A stretch of 64,000 nucleotides of DNA from Leptospira kmetyi serovar Malaysia str. Bejo-Iso9 (GTDB lineage Bacteria > Spirochaetota > Leptospiria > Leptospirales > Leptospiraceae): NCBI RefSeq assembly GCF_000243735.2, contig NZ_AHMP02000003.1, forward strand, positions 3,616,001 through 3,680,000, given 5' to 3'. Both the position numbers and the translations under genes were made by a program. How positions within the stretch are numbered: the stretch's first letter is position 1; each line of letters begins with the position of its first letter. The notes beneath the pieces were generated by a model. That model did no database searches. It saw nothing but the letters and a program-made list of their open reading frames with translations, and had not been told where the DNA came from. This document shows, in pieces, positions 9,770 to 21,462 of this stretch.

Positions 9770-11208
9770 AATCGCCTCCGAATTTCTCGAATTCGTTCGA
9801 TCACGGATCGGAACGAACCGTAGTTCTTACCTTTTGAACTACGGAGAATTTTCGTTTTAAGGAGGTTTTATGCGATTGAAACGAAAACTTGCGCTTGAAC
9901 GTTGCGCGAGTATATTCATTATTTATAAAGTATTTGCGGGAGCGAAAAGCTGGATTTTCCGTTCCGCGATTTTTGCGACCTGTGTATTCTTGTTTCTTTT
10001 TTCGGATTTTGTTAAGCGAACTCAGGCTCAGTCTCGTTCCGAGTTGGACGTACAAGGCATCGTGGGTCTGGCGGAAAAAAATTCTCCCTTGCTTCTTTCG
10101 TTGAACGCGGATCTGGAATCCCTTTTTTATCAGCGCAAACAACAGGGTAAGACGCAGAATCCTTTGATGACTTTGGATTACGGACAAAGAAGCGCCGCGA
10201 ATCAAATCGGTTCCGAATACGCGCTTCAATTCGAACAACCCGTGTATTTTCCGGGAAGAAAGGAACTCCGTCAACTTCTCGTGGATAACGATTCGAGAAT
10301 TAAGGAGATTCAACTTGCGGAAGCGAGTAACTCGATTCGGTTTAACGCGGTCAAGTTCGCGTATCGTTATTTGGTTTCCGCCGGTAAAAAAAATCACGTT
10401 AAGGAACGTCTGAGAAGATTGTCGATCTTGGAAAGTTATATCCGGGCGCGACCGTTTATCACTCCTCAGGCGAAGACGGATCTGTTCATCATTCAGAGAA
10501 GAGTGTTGGCTCTTCGAAAACATTTCAACGATCTTGAATTGGATGCGAACAAACAATACGAAGCGATGAATTTGTATCTGATGTTGGAAGCGGTGCCTTC
10601 TTTGAGGATCCCTTTTTTTTCCGAGGGAGTTAAGTTCGATTTTAACGAACTTCAAACCAAGGCCGTATCCCAAAACCTAACGTTGATGGCCGCGAAAGGT
10701 GAGATCGAAAAGGCAAAGACCGAACTCAATCTTGCGAACTTGGAAAAATATCCGGACTATTCCATCATCAGTCAGGTGGGAGAGGATAGATCGGGGGTTG
10801 CCAACCGATTTTACGACGTCGGATTAAAATTTAGGATTCCGGTATGGGATCAGTTTCAGAATAAGATTTCCGCCGCCGAAGTGAACGTAAAATCCAAACA
10901 GGGAATTCTTCATCATCAGGAGAATCTCGTTAAGACCGCGTTCAAACAGGCCTATCTGGATTACGAACAATCGAAGACTAATCTTAAACTGTTCAACCTT
11001 TCCAAGTTAGACGACATCGAGAACGATCTGATCTACGCGGACGTTGAATTTAAAAAGGGAAGAATTCTGATGATGAGTTATCTCGAACTGGAGAATCAGC
11101 TTCACGAAACGCATCACGCGATTTTGGACGCGCAGATCGCACATATCGAGGCTCTGCTCAACCTTCTCCATATCACCAACGAAAAAGAAATCATAGGAAC
11201 TTTTAAAC

Positions 11209-14323
<3,115 letters not shown>

Positions 14324-14328
<5 letters not shown>

Positions 14329-14339
14329 AATATTCTAAT
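14324..14339. repeat. 16-bp palindrome at the RND pump stop codon
   Basis: ATTAGAATATTCTAAT is a perfect inverted repeat that contains the TAG stop of the RND gene. It has the same core as the element at 800-813. Confidence 0.55.
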
Positions 14340-14358
14340 ATTTAAGCGACGATCCACG

Positions 14359-14394
14359 AAACTTCCCGAAACCGAAGCCGTTCTCGGGAAGTTT
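14359..14394. terminator. Bidirectional terminator between RND pump and lipase 1
   Basis: AAACTTCCCGA (14359-14369) and TCGGGAAGTTT (14384-14394) form a perfect 11-bp stem with a 14-base loop. T-rich ends on both strands fit termination of the two convergent genes. Confidence 0.8.
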
Positions 14395-14402
14395 TAAACG
14401 GA

Positions 14403-15323
14403 TTACTGATTCGATTTTGCGTTGGACGCCATTTTCAAAAAGTAAGCGTTCGTGTCATACCAGAGTTGACCTAGATACAGCGCGTTTGTCGCTTCGAGGT
14501 GATCGATCCCCGTCGTCAAAAGAGGAATCGAAGGTCCACCTTTCCAAGTTCCCCATCTTTGAGAAGAATCGGGAACCACACCGTCGTTCGCAACGCTCAT
14601 TCCGTAGAAAGGAGCTCCGATCGCGCAGATCGGTTGTAACAATCCCATCGCTGGATGTTGAATCAGATCGGCCACGGTGATGGTTGAACCGTAAGAAAAA
14701 TACTTCACTCCGGAAACGTTCGGCACGGAAGCGTTAAACGTCTTTGCTCCGTCGGTTGTGAGCAATTTTAAAGCTGCCGTTGCGTTTTGGCTGGAATCCC
14801 CGTAAACCACACCCGCAATCGCTTCTATAATCGTGGAAACGTAGGGAAGAGCCCAGCTTGGAATCACCGTCAAAACGATGTTCGCAATCGGACTTCCGTA
14901 GTGCGGAGTGTTGAGAGTAGTCACGGTCGCAACCTTGCTACCCATGGAAAGGTTGGAAACCATATAACGTGCATCCAGTCCGCCTTGAGAATGCCCGATG
15001 ACGTGAACCTTTCCGGTATAATTGTTCGCGGCCATCGCCGTAAGAATTGCGGTTTTTAATTGTGCGGCTCTGCTTGCACTTGAGTTCAAAGCAGTAACGG
15101 ACGGAGTTAAAACGACCGCACCTTGACCGGTCAGATACGCCGCGTTTCCGCCCCAATAGTCGATCACGGTAGAATTGTTTCCCCAACCAAACAGGCCGTG
15201 AGCCAGAACGATCGGATAACTACCGGAAAGAGGTTTGCTGGAAGAACCTCCACCCGATGCGGACAACACACTTGTTAACAGAAAAACAAGCGAAACACTT
15301 AATATTCTCATCACACTTTTCAT
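14403..15323 (-). CDS. Secreted family I triacylglycerol lipase (copy 1)
   Basis: 306 residues with a signal peptide (hydrophobic 5-21, likely cleavage after SASG or at the Ser/Gly-rich start). The mature part follows Pseudomonas/Burkholderia lipases: oxyanion region AHGLFGWGN with a conserved DYWGGNAAYL, nucleophile S112 in GHSQGG, acid D247 in ANDG and His275 in DHLEATN. It should hydrolyse triglycerides or other esters outside the cell. True subfamily I.1/I.2 lipases usually need a dedicated foldase (Lif); none is seen nearby. It is a tandem paralogue of the 15763 gene, with identical numbering of catalytic residues. GAGGTAA precedes the ATG, next to a 6-bp hairpin at 15339-15355. Confidence 0.92.
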   Translation of the reverse strand: MKSVMRILSVSLVFLLTSVLSASGGGSSSKPLSGSYPIVLAHGLFGWGNNSTVIDYWGGNAAYLTGQGAVVLTPSVTALNSSASRAAQLKTAILTAMAANNYTGKVHVIGHSQGGLDARYMVSNLSMGSKVATVTTLNTPHYGSPIANIVLTVIPSWALPYVSTIIEAIAGVVYGDSSQNATAALKLLTTDGAKTFNASVPNVSGVKYFSYGSTITVADLIQHPAMGLLQPICAIGAPFYGMSVANDGVVPDSSQRWGTWKGGPSIPLLTTGIDHLEATNALYLGQLWYDTNAYFLKMASNAKSNQ

Positions 15324-15762
15324 TTGTATTTACCTCATGCGCTCCTTATGAGCGCAGAAAGCAAAATACAAAAGAACGAACGGCGTTCAAGAATAAAATG
15401 TAAAGCGACATGATTTTGCGTATAAATTTTATTCGATAACGTACGTCCGTTATATAAAATAGATTTAGAATATTCTTAGAGCTGTATATTCTAAAAGTAA
15501 AATATGCTTTCTAATCAATGTCGAAGTCGTGGATTGACGGGGACGTATGCGCGGATTCTTTTTAAGAGGAAGAATTTTTTCTTTGCGGTAGTGCGGATTC
15601 GAAAACATCCGAAAAGACGTCCCGTGGCATTCGGAACCACGGGCGCGAAAAATCAGAGGAATTGATCTACGTTTTCTCTCGGAAGAACCAGGTCATCGAT
15701 TGAGGATTGAGGACGACGCCATTCTCCCTTGAGTGCAAATTCTGAAATGCGAATGCTATTGA
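15324..15762. other. Gap between the two lipase genes
   Basis: No gene is seen. The part near 15324-15500 is AT-rich and should carry the promoter and 5'-UTR of lipase 1, including the hairpin at 15339-15355. An imperfect copy of the dispersed palindrome (core AGAATATTCT, 15467-15476) and a 7-bp GC hairpin (CCCGTGG/CCACGGG, 15621-15643) lie in it. The latter may end lipase 2 transcripts but has only a weak T tract on the minus strand. Confidence 0.45.
15339..15355 (-). promoter_or_regulatory. 5'-UTR hairpin of lipase 1
   Basis: GCGCTC-CTTAT-GAGCGC is a perfect 6-bp stem with a 5-base loop, ending just upstream of the GAGGTAA ribosome-binding site of the lipase on the minus strand. It could affect translation or mRNA stability; no direct proof. 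Confidence 0.4.
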
Positions 15763-16683
15763 TTACTGATTCGATTTTGCGTTGGACGCCATTTTCAAGA
15801 AATAAGCGTTGGAATCATACCAGAGTTGACCCAGATAAAGCGTGTTAGGCGCTTCGAGGTGATCGATCCCGGTTGTCAAAAGAGGAATCGAAGGGCCACC
15901 TTTCCAAGTTCCCCATCTTTGGGAAGAATCGGGAACCACACCGTCGTTCGCAATGCTCAATCCGTAGAAAGGTCCTCCGATCGCGCAGATCGGTTGCAAC
16001 AATCCCATCAGAGGATGTTGGATCAGATCCGGAATCGAAATCGTGGAACCGTACGAGAAATACTTCACGGAACCGTTGTTCGGAGTGTTTGCGTTGAAGG
16101 TTTGAAGATTAGCCGTAGTAAACATCTTCAAAGCCGCCGCGGCGTTTTGATTGGATTGTCCGAGAACGACTTGAACTACGGTTCCAACGATCGTGGAAAC
16201 GTAAGGCAAAGCCCAACTTGGAATTACGGAATACATAATGTTCGCAATCGGACTTCCGTAGTGCGGAGTATTCAGAGTGGTCAAGGAAGCGATCTTGCTC
16301 GCCATTCCGAGGTTTGCGATCATATAACGGGAATCCAATCCACCTTGAGAATGTCCGATGAGATGGATCTTTCCGGTGTAATTGTTTGCTGCAAGTCCCG
16401 CTAAGATTTGAGTTTTGAGCTGAGTCGCTCTTGCAGAGCTGGATTCAAGCGAAGTAACCGTCGGAGTAAAAACGGTTGCACCTTGGTTTCTTAAGTAAGC
16501 GGCATTTCCACCCCAATAGTCGGTGATCGTGGAGCCGTTTCCCCAACCCAGAGTCCCGTGAGCCAGGACGATCGGATAACTGCCGGAAAGAGGTTTGCTG
16601 GAAGACCCTCCACCGGAAGCATACGTAACGTTCGTTATTAAAAACGTCAACGCTAACAAAATTCTTAAATTCACTTTTCTCAT
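15763..16683 (-). CDS. Secreted family I triacylglycerol lipase (copy 2)
   Basis: 306 residues from the ATG at 16683, which has AAGGTGA 5 bases upstream; a TTG further up is less likely. It has a signal peptide, then the same mature sequence plan as copy 1: AHGTLGWGN, S112 in GHSQGG, acid in ANDG, His in DHLEAPN. The C-terminal 60 residues are nearly identical to copy 1, while the 160-200 region has diverged, so the pair is a tandem duplication with possible later gene conversion at the 3' end. The 5'-flank is very AT-rich with two short palindromes (CGGAAATTATTTTCCG at 16781-16796 and TATAATATTATA at 16801-16812). Function as copy 1. Confidence 0.92.
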   Translation of the reverse strand: MRKVNLRILLALTFLITNVTYASGGGSSSKPLSGSYPIVLAHGTLGWGNGSTITDYWGGNAAYLRNQGATVFTPTVTSLESSSARATQLKTQILAGLAANNYTGKIHLIGHSQGGLDSRYMIANLGMASKIASLTTLNTPHYGSPIANIMYSVIPSWALPYVSTIVGTVVQVVLGQSNQNAAAALKMFTTANLQTFNANTPNNGSVKYFSYGSTISIPDLIQHPLMGLLQPICAIGGPFYGLSIANDGVVPDSSQRWGTWKGGPSIPLLTTGIDHLEAPNTLYLGQLWYDSNAYFLKMASNAKSNQ

Positions 16684-16922
16684 TTTCTTCACCTTATTTA
16701 TTTTCAATTCGAAACGCAGTGGAACGTAACGCGAGGGAGGAATCGATCAAGTAAAAAAATAAAAATGAACGGCACTTATACGGAAATTATTTTCCGTTTA
16801 TATAATATTATATCGAACGTTCGTGATGTGAAAGGTGCGTTTGCACGCAAATTCTAAAATTACAAGGCTCCTGAAACGAAGATATATTAGAATCATCTAA
16901 AATTCTAATGGACTGTTTCGTC

Positions 16923-17816
16923 TTATTTGCCGCTGCAATCCCGGATTTGCCGGACGTTTTTGGTTTTGGGAGAATCGGAAAAGGTTTTTTGAGGATTCTT
17001 TTCCATTGGAGAAGGGCTTTCGTCGGACGGGCTGATTCCGACGGGACCGAAAGAGGTCGCGGGAGTAAAACAAACCGGGAACTCGGTCGCTTTTTCCAAA
17101 CGATTCTTTTCTTTGGAAAGAACGAAAACGGATTCAGAAACTTGAATATAGATTTTGTCCGATTTGGAAGCCCATCTGATTTTATGAACCGGCGTTTCCT
17201 TCCACTCGGGAAGATCGGTTTTTGAAGTCGCTTTAAATTCCGAATCTCCATTCTTACTCAACCATAGAAGTTGGGGTTTTAAAAATTCAAGATCGTTGTC
17301 CAGAACCGCCGCCACAAGCGCCAAAGAATTTCCATCCGGGGAAGGAATCAGTTGAATTGCGATCTGACCGGGTTCGAGATAAGAAGACAAAACGAATTCT
17401 TTTTGATGGATCGTGTTGATCCCGGATGGAATCCGAGAATAACTTCCGTATTCGTCGTCCTTTCCGCCGATCCAATAAACGGACTTCGTATCGGAATGGT
17501 AATAAACCGTACCGGGTAAGATCCAGGATGAAAACCGAATTTGTTCCACGGGTTGCGAGGATCGAATCGGATCGAAGATTCGAATTACGGAATGATAATT
17601 TCTTTTGAGAGTGGTTCCCATGAGAGGATTCCAAGAATCCTTTTCTTCGTAGAGGGTTTCCAATTGTACCACTTCCTTTCCGGAGGAAGACCAGCCCCTT
17701 TCCAAGGACAGGGAAGAATTCTTCCACGTCAAAAACGAACAAGAGGATAAGGAGAATGCGGCGATCGTCGCGAAACCGCAAAAACTCGTAGAAAGGAATG
17801 TATTTGCAAATTTCAT
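16923..17816 (-). CDS. Putative lipoprotein of unknown function
   Basis: 297 residues. The N-terminus is a lipoprotein signal: hydrophobic residues 8-24 and a lipobox-like FSLSSC with the lipid-acceptor Cys near residue 26. The mature part has repeated beta-type segments (YHSDTKSVYWIGGKDDEYG, SPDGNSLALVAAVL, IRWASKSDKIYIQVSESVFV) that read like beta-propeller or WD40/TolB-like blades, ending in a Ser/Pro/Lys-rich tail. This fold guess is inference from pattern only. It stands alone between lipase 2 and the Cys-rich hydrolase, all on the minus strand but with gaps over 120 bases. Confidence 0.72.
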   Translation of the reverse strand: MKFANTFLSTSFCGFATIAAFSLSSCSFLTWKNSSLSLERGWSSSGKEVVQLETLYEEKDSWNPLMGTTLKRNYHSVIRIFDPIRSSQPVEQIRFSSWILPGTVYYHSDTKSVYWIGGKDDEYGSYSRIPSGINTIHQKEFVLSSYLEPGQIAIQLIPSPDGNSLALVAAVLDNDLEFLKPQLLWLSKNGDSEFKATSKTDLPEWKETPVHKIRWASKSDKIYIQVSESVFVLSKEKNRLEKATEFPVCFTPATSFGPVGISPSDESPSPMEKNPQKTFSDSPKTKNVRQIRDCSGK

Positions 17817-17944
17817 AATATAGTTGTAAACGTTCCGACTTGAGGAGGGTTTTAGGAAATAGACGCCAACGAATTCTTTTTCGTTCCGATCAGGGCAACC
17901 CCGCTCGGGCTGGAGCGGAATTGCGCGTATCGATCGAAAGCGGA

Positions 17945-18772
17945 TTATCTCCAGCCTTCGTTTTTTAACTCACTGTGGTTGAGATACAATCCTGAAGTTC
18001 CAACGGAAGGAGCTCTTGTATGTCCCTGAAACTGAGTGTAAGTTACATTCGAGTTAAAGGGCCAGATTCCTTCGCTCTGTGTCAGGGAAGACTGGCATTT
18101 ACTCACGCCGCCCGCCTTGTTGTAAGCGCAGGAAGAATGAAAAGCAACCGCGTAGTCGTCTTCACCGGGAAGAATTGCAGAAGCTCCGATCATTCCCTTA
18201 TATCCAGGAACCTGGTATACGGTAACACCCGCAGTGTTGTTGTGATTGTATGCTCCTCTTGCAGTAGAAACGATCAGGGATTTATCCATCGCGTTTCCAC
18301 CAAACCCGAAAGTGATTCCGTTCAGAGCCGAAGCAAGTTCGGATCCTCCGGACGCGGCAGCCAGAGCGGTAACTTTTGTGAAGTTATATCCGCGGCTGGA
18401 AGCGCTCGCTCCCAAGTTAGCAAGCCAATACTCGGTTACGTAACAACCCGCGCTATGGCAAACGATCTTGCAAGAGTTTGAACCTTTGCAATATGTGTTC
18501 ACCACGGTCGTAAAGTTGGTTTGCGCTCTCGCGCTTCCGTAACTTCTTGGATCGGAAGTTCCGTCGTAACCCACAAACGCCTTAGCTCCTGAAACAGAAT
18601 TTACGCTGCTTCCCCAGTAATTATTCACATCCACAGTTCCGGTTCCGTTGTGGTTCTTGTCAGACTTTCCGTGAACGAACACGGTATAAGTTTGAGCGGA
18701 AAGAGCTCCCGCAAAAAGAAACACACAGAGGGCCAGTCCCATCATTCGCTTTGTTTTCCAATTTCTCATCAT
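17945..18772 (-). CDS. Secreted Cys-rich alpha/beta hydrolase (copy 1)
   Basis: 275 residues. A signal peptide (hydrophobic 11-25, cleavage after LSA, residue 26) is followed by QTYTVFVHGKSD, a lipase-like strand plus HG oxyanion motif. The nucleophile is probably S107 in a CHSAGC elbow, a GxSxG variant where the first Gly is Cys. The acid is probably in GEDDYAVAFHSSC (near 203-215), and His266 in YLNHSEL is the likely base. Seven or more cysteines suggest disulfides and life outside the cytoplasm. Substrate unknown: an esterase or lipase role is inferred. A close paralogue lies at 20358. The Shine-Dalgarno GGAG lies in a small hairpin at 18784-18799. Confidence 0.82.
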   Translation of the reverse strand: MMRNWKTKRMMGLALCVFLFAGALSAQTYTVFVHGKSDKNHNGTGTVDVNNYWGSSVNSVSGAKAFVGYDGTSDPRSYGSARAQTNFTTVVNTYCKGSNSCKIVCHSAGCYVTEYWLANLGASASSRGYNFTKVTALAAASGGSELASALNGITFGFGGNAMDKSLIVSTARGAYNHNNTAGVTVYQVPGYKGMIGASAILPGEDDYAVAFHSSCAYNKAGGVSKCQSSLTQSEGIWPFNSNVTYTQFQGHTRAPSVGTSGLYLNHSELKNEGWR

Positions 18773-18783
18773 TTTTCACTATT

Positions 18784-18799
18784 CTCCATTTCTTTGGAG
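18784..18799 (-). promoter_or_regulatory. Hairpin covering the ribosome-binding site of hydrolase copy 1
   Basis: On the minus strand CTCCA-loop-TGGAG puts the GGAG ribosome-binding site in the 3' arm of a 5-bp stem with a 6-base loop, 10 bases before the ATG. A similar anti-Shine-Dalgarno pairing is possible in the paralogue at 21196-21221. Confidence 0.35.
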
Positions 18800-19031
18800 A
18801 GAAGAGATCTTCTCCCGCTCTAAAGATTTGACTCTTTTGATTTTAAGTCAAGTGCAAGTAGCGAATTTTATAAATAACGGACAAAATAAAATAATTAATT
18901 TAAAAAAACGCTAATTATAAATAAAGACAAATGTGATTGCCCTTGCTTGGGGAGAATTTACCCTGTTCTCCCAAAAATGAGAATTGAAATGCGTTAGTCG
19001 CTCTTTTCTGGGAGTAAAGGAAGAAGAATTC

Positions 19032-20255
19032 ATGAAAACGGGAAATAAATATGTGATCTATGGGCTGATTGTGTCAGTGATCTTAATTCTAACGGTGTTC
19101 GTTTTCTGGCCGGAAGAAAGAGGGGGATCTTGGTTCGAGTCGGAATCGGAAAAGAAAGAAAGAGCGGAAAGAATGGCGAAGAATTCTCCGCCGGGCGGTT
19201 CGGGCAGCGCCTTTGATTCCGGAGGTTCGGGGGGCACCTTACAGGACATAGACGATTCCGTTCCCATAGAAAGAATATTAGAAGATTATAAAGAATGGTC
19301 TCAATATCCTCCAAACTCGAGACCTCTCACCAAATACAACGAGGATTTGATCAAACCATTCTACATACAAACGTCCGCGATTCCGATGGCGGATTCCGCG
19401 GACTCGAAAGAAGCGAACGGTTATACCTGTCAATTACAACCTCTTACTTGGGCTGTGATCGGATCTCAGGATCAAATGCGCATAACGTTCGAATGCAGAG
19501 GGCCCGAAGGAAAACGGATTCCTGTCGACATCAAAGGCGCCCGTATTTGGAGAGAGTTCGACGGCGAAAAATTCGGAGCCTTAAGTCCGGACTACGGAGA
19601 CAACGGAGTAAACGGGGACGATCTCGCCAAGGATTTGCTTTATACCTTTCAATGGAAACCGACCGGGAAGGATTGGGGCGATATGATTTTGGAAGTGGAA
19701 TTCAGATACGCTTCCGGCTTTAAGAAAACGGGAAAGCTGAACATTTCGTTCTATTCTTCTCCGGGAAAACCGGCCGAGTTGAGCGGAGCGTTTTCGGATA
19801 CGACCAGCGACGGTTCGCTCGTAGTTCGTGTAGGCGTGAACGTTTATAAGGCGGGGAATTATCATCTCGAAGGAAATTTAAAACACGCGGAAACCGGAGA
19901 ATACATCGCCTGGGCTTCCTTCGATTCCAAACTTCCATCGGGTTACGGAGAGGCGGAATTCTTATTTTACGGAAAGCTAATACGCGATTCCGGTTTGGAC
20001 GGGCCTTACGTATTGACGGACGTAAGAGGTCATCGGGTAAATCTTGCGATCGATCCGGAATGGTTCAGTCAGGGAGAAGCGGGTTTGAAAAAGATTCAAG
20101 CGGCTAAAACGGTGGAACCCGATCGGGAATTGATTCTTCCTTATAAGGATTTTTTTAAAACGAAGTTCTACGACGTGAAACAATTCACTTCCAAACTCTG
20201 GGACAGCAACGAAAAACAGAGAAGGATCAAGGAATTGGAAAGTATGGAAAGATAA
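19032..20255 (+). CDS. Membrane-anchored extracytoplasmic protein with choice-of-anchor-X-like beta domain
   Basis: 407 residues from the ATG at 19032 with AAGGAAG upstream. Residues ~7-29 form one transmembrane anchor, then a charged stretch and a Gly/Ser/Pro linker (~45-75), then a beta-rich domain. The segment near 185-205 (DYGDNGVNGDDLAKDLLYTF) looks like the DDGxxGDxxAGDGxYT signature of choice-of-anchor-X or similar Ig-like domains. The anchor-linker-domain layout resembles lipase foldases (Lif) at first sight, but the Lif RxxFDY motif and helical repeats are absent. It lies between the two Cys-rich hydrolase genes on the opposite strand. Function unknown. A strong terminator follows at 20307-20336. 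Confidence 0.75.
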   Translation: MKTGNKYVIYGLIVSVILILTVFVFWPEERGGSWFESESEKKERAERMAKNSPPGGSGSAFDSGGSGGTLQDIDDSVPIERILEDYKEWSQYPPNSRPLTKYNEDLIKPFYIQTSAIPMADSADSKEANGYTCQLQPLTWAVIGSQDQMRITFECRGPEGKRIPVDIKGARIWREFDGEKFGALSPDYGDNGVNGDDLAKDLLYTFQWKPTGKDWGDMILEVEFRYASGFKKTGKLNISFYSSPGKPAELSGAFSDTTSDGSLVVRVGVNVYKAGNYHLEGNLKHAETGEYIAWASFDSKLPSGYGEAEFLFYGKLIRDSGLDGPYVLTDVRGHRVNLAIDPEWFSQGEAGLKKIQAAKTVEPDRELILPYKDFFKTKFYDVKQFTSKLWDSNEKQRRIKELESMER

Positions 20256-20264
20256 GAATATTCT
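20255..20264. repeat. AGAATATTCT palindrome after a stop codon
   Basis: The 10-bp core of the dispersed palindrome starts within the TAA stop of the 19032 gene (TAAGAATATTCTAA, one mismatch from the perfect 14-mer). Confidence 0.5.
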
Positions 20265-20306
20265 AAAATTGGAATGTTTAGTTTGACCGGGTTTCGGTCG
20301 AGAGGC

Positions 20307-20336
20307 AATCCCGCTCGTAGGAGCGGGATTTTTTTT
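20307..20336 (+). terminator. Rho-independent terminator
   Basis: AATCCCGCTC-GTAG-GAGCGGGATT is a perfect 10-bp stem with a tetraloop, followed by a T run to 20336. It ends the 19032 gene. The opposite strand lacks a comparable T tract. Confidence 0.92.
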
Positions 20337-20357
20337 CTTAAAAAACGAATCGGAGAA

Positions 20358-21182
20358 TTATCTCCAGCCCTCGTTTTTAAGTTCGCTGTGATTCAGATAC
20401 AAACCGGAAGCTCCAACGGAAGGCGCTCTGGTATGTCCTTGAAACTGCGTGTAGGTTACGTTCGAGTTGAACGGCCAAACTCCTTCGCTTTGAGTCAAAG
20501 TGGACTGGCACTGGCTGAGTCCGCCCGACTTGTTGTAAGCGCAGGAAGAATGGAACGCAACCGCGTAATCGTCTTCGCCCGGAAGAATCAAAGAAGCTCC
20601 CGCCATTCCCTTATAACCCGGAACTTGGTAGAACGTAATTCCGCCCGTGTTGTTGTGGTTGTAAGCTCCTCTTGCGGTGGAAACGATCAGAGATTTGTCC
20701 ATCGCGTTTCCTGCAAATCCGAAAGTCGCTCCGTTCAGCGCGGAAGCAAGTTCCGATCCGCCGGAAGCCGCCGCTAATGCGGTTACTTTCGTGATGTTAT
20801 AACCTTTGCTTGAAGCGGTCGCTCCGAGGTTTGCCAACCAGTACTCGGTTACGTAACAACCCGCGCTATGACAAACGATTTTGCAGGAATTGGATCCCTT
20901 GCAATACGTGTTCATCACGGTCGTAAAGTTGGTTTGCGCACGAGCGGTTCCGTAAGTTCTCGGATCGGAGGTTCCGTCGTATCCGACGAATACCTTAGCT
21001 CCGGAAACGGAATTTACACTTGTTCCCCAGTAGTTGTTCACGTCGGTTGTTCCTGTGCCGTTGTGATTCTGATCGGACTTTCCGTGAACGAACACGGTGT
21101 AAGTCTGAGCAGAAAGCGATCCTGCCGTAAACAATAGGGCGCATAAAATCAACCCTATGCTCTTCGTTCTTTTGTTTTTCAT
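20358..21182 (-). CDS. Secreted Cys-rich alpha/beta hydrolase (copy 2)
   Basis: 274 residues from the ATG at 21182, which has AGGAGA 12 bases upstream; the longer frame upstream is not used. It is nearly identical to copy 1 at 17945 beyond the signal peptide: VFVHGKSDQNHNGTG, nucleophile S106 in CHSAGC, GEDDYAVAFHSSC, and YLNHSELKNEGWR at the C-terminus. The divergence sits mostly in the signal peptide and scattered surface positions, which points to a recent duplication around the intervening 19032 gene. Same inferred role: exported esterase or lipase-like enzyme with disulfides. Confidence 0.82.
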   Translation of the reverse strand: MKNKRTKSIGLILCALLFTAGSLSAQTYTVFVHGKSDQNHNGTGTTDVNNYWGTSVNSVSGAKVFVGYDGTSDPRTYGTARAQTNFTTVMNTYCKGSNSCKIVCHSAGCYVTEYWLANLGATASSKGYNITKVTALAAASGGSELASALNGATFGFAGNAMDKSLIVSTARGAYNHNNTGGITFYQVPGYKGMAGASLILPGEDDYAVAFHSSCAYNKSGGLSQCQSTLTQSEGVWPFNSNVTYTQFQGHTRAPSVGASGLYLNHSELKNEGWR

Positions 21183-21195
21183 TCTCTTCACTATT

Positions 21196-21221
21196 CTCCT
21201 GATATATAATTTAGGAAGGAG
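21196..21221 (-). promoter_or_regulatory. Possible anti-Shine-Dalgarno pairing before hydrolase copy 2
   Basis: On the minus strand CTCCT (21221-21217) can pair with the AGGAG ribosome-binding site (21200-21196) across a 16-base AT-rich loop. The stem is only 5 bp, so this is weak alone, but copy 1 has an equivalent pairing. Confidence 0.3.
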
Positions 21222-21462
21222 TTCCGCAGCATTGTTCAAAACTTACGCGAGTTTAGTCAAGTCCAACTGAAATCTTTTTTAAATAACGGGTAGAATAAAA
21301 AATAACTCCTCGATTTTACAAATCATCAGCTAAGACGAGGCGAGTTTCTATAAAACGTTGTTAGTTATCTTTGTTTTTCCGAAAATTGTTAAGCGAAGTG
21401 GATGGGGAGCAGGTTCAGAACAAAGTTTTTGTCAAAGAATTAGAAAGAATTCTTTATCTATG

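Noticed and set aside
19032..20255. Lipase foldase (Lif) for the nearby lipases
   Set aside because: The anchor-linker layout fits, but the RxxFDY motif and helical repeats are missing and the domain is beta-rich.
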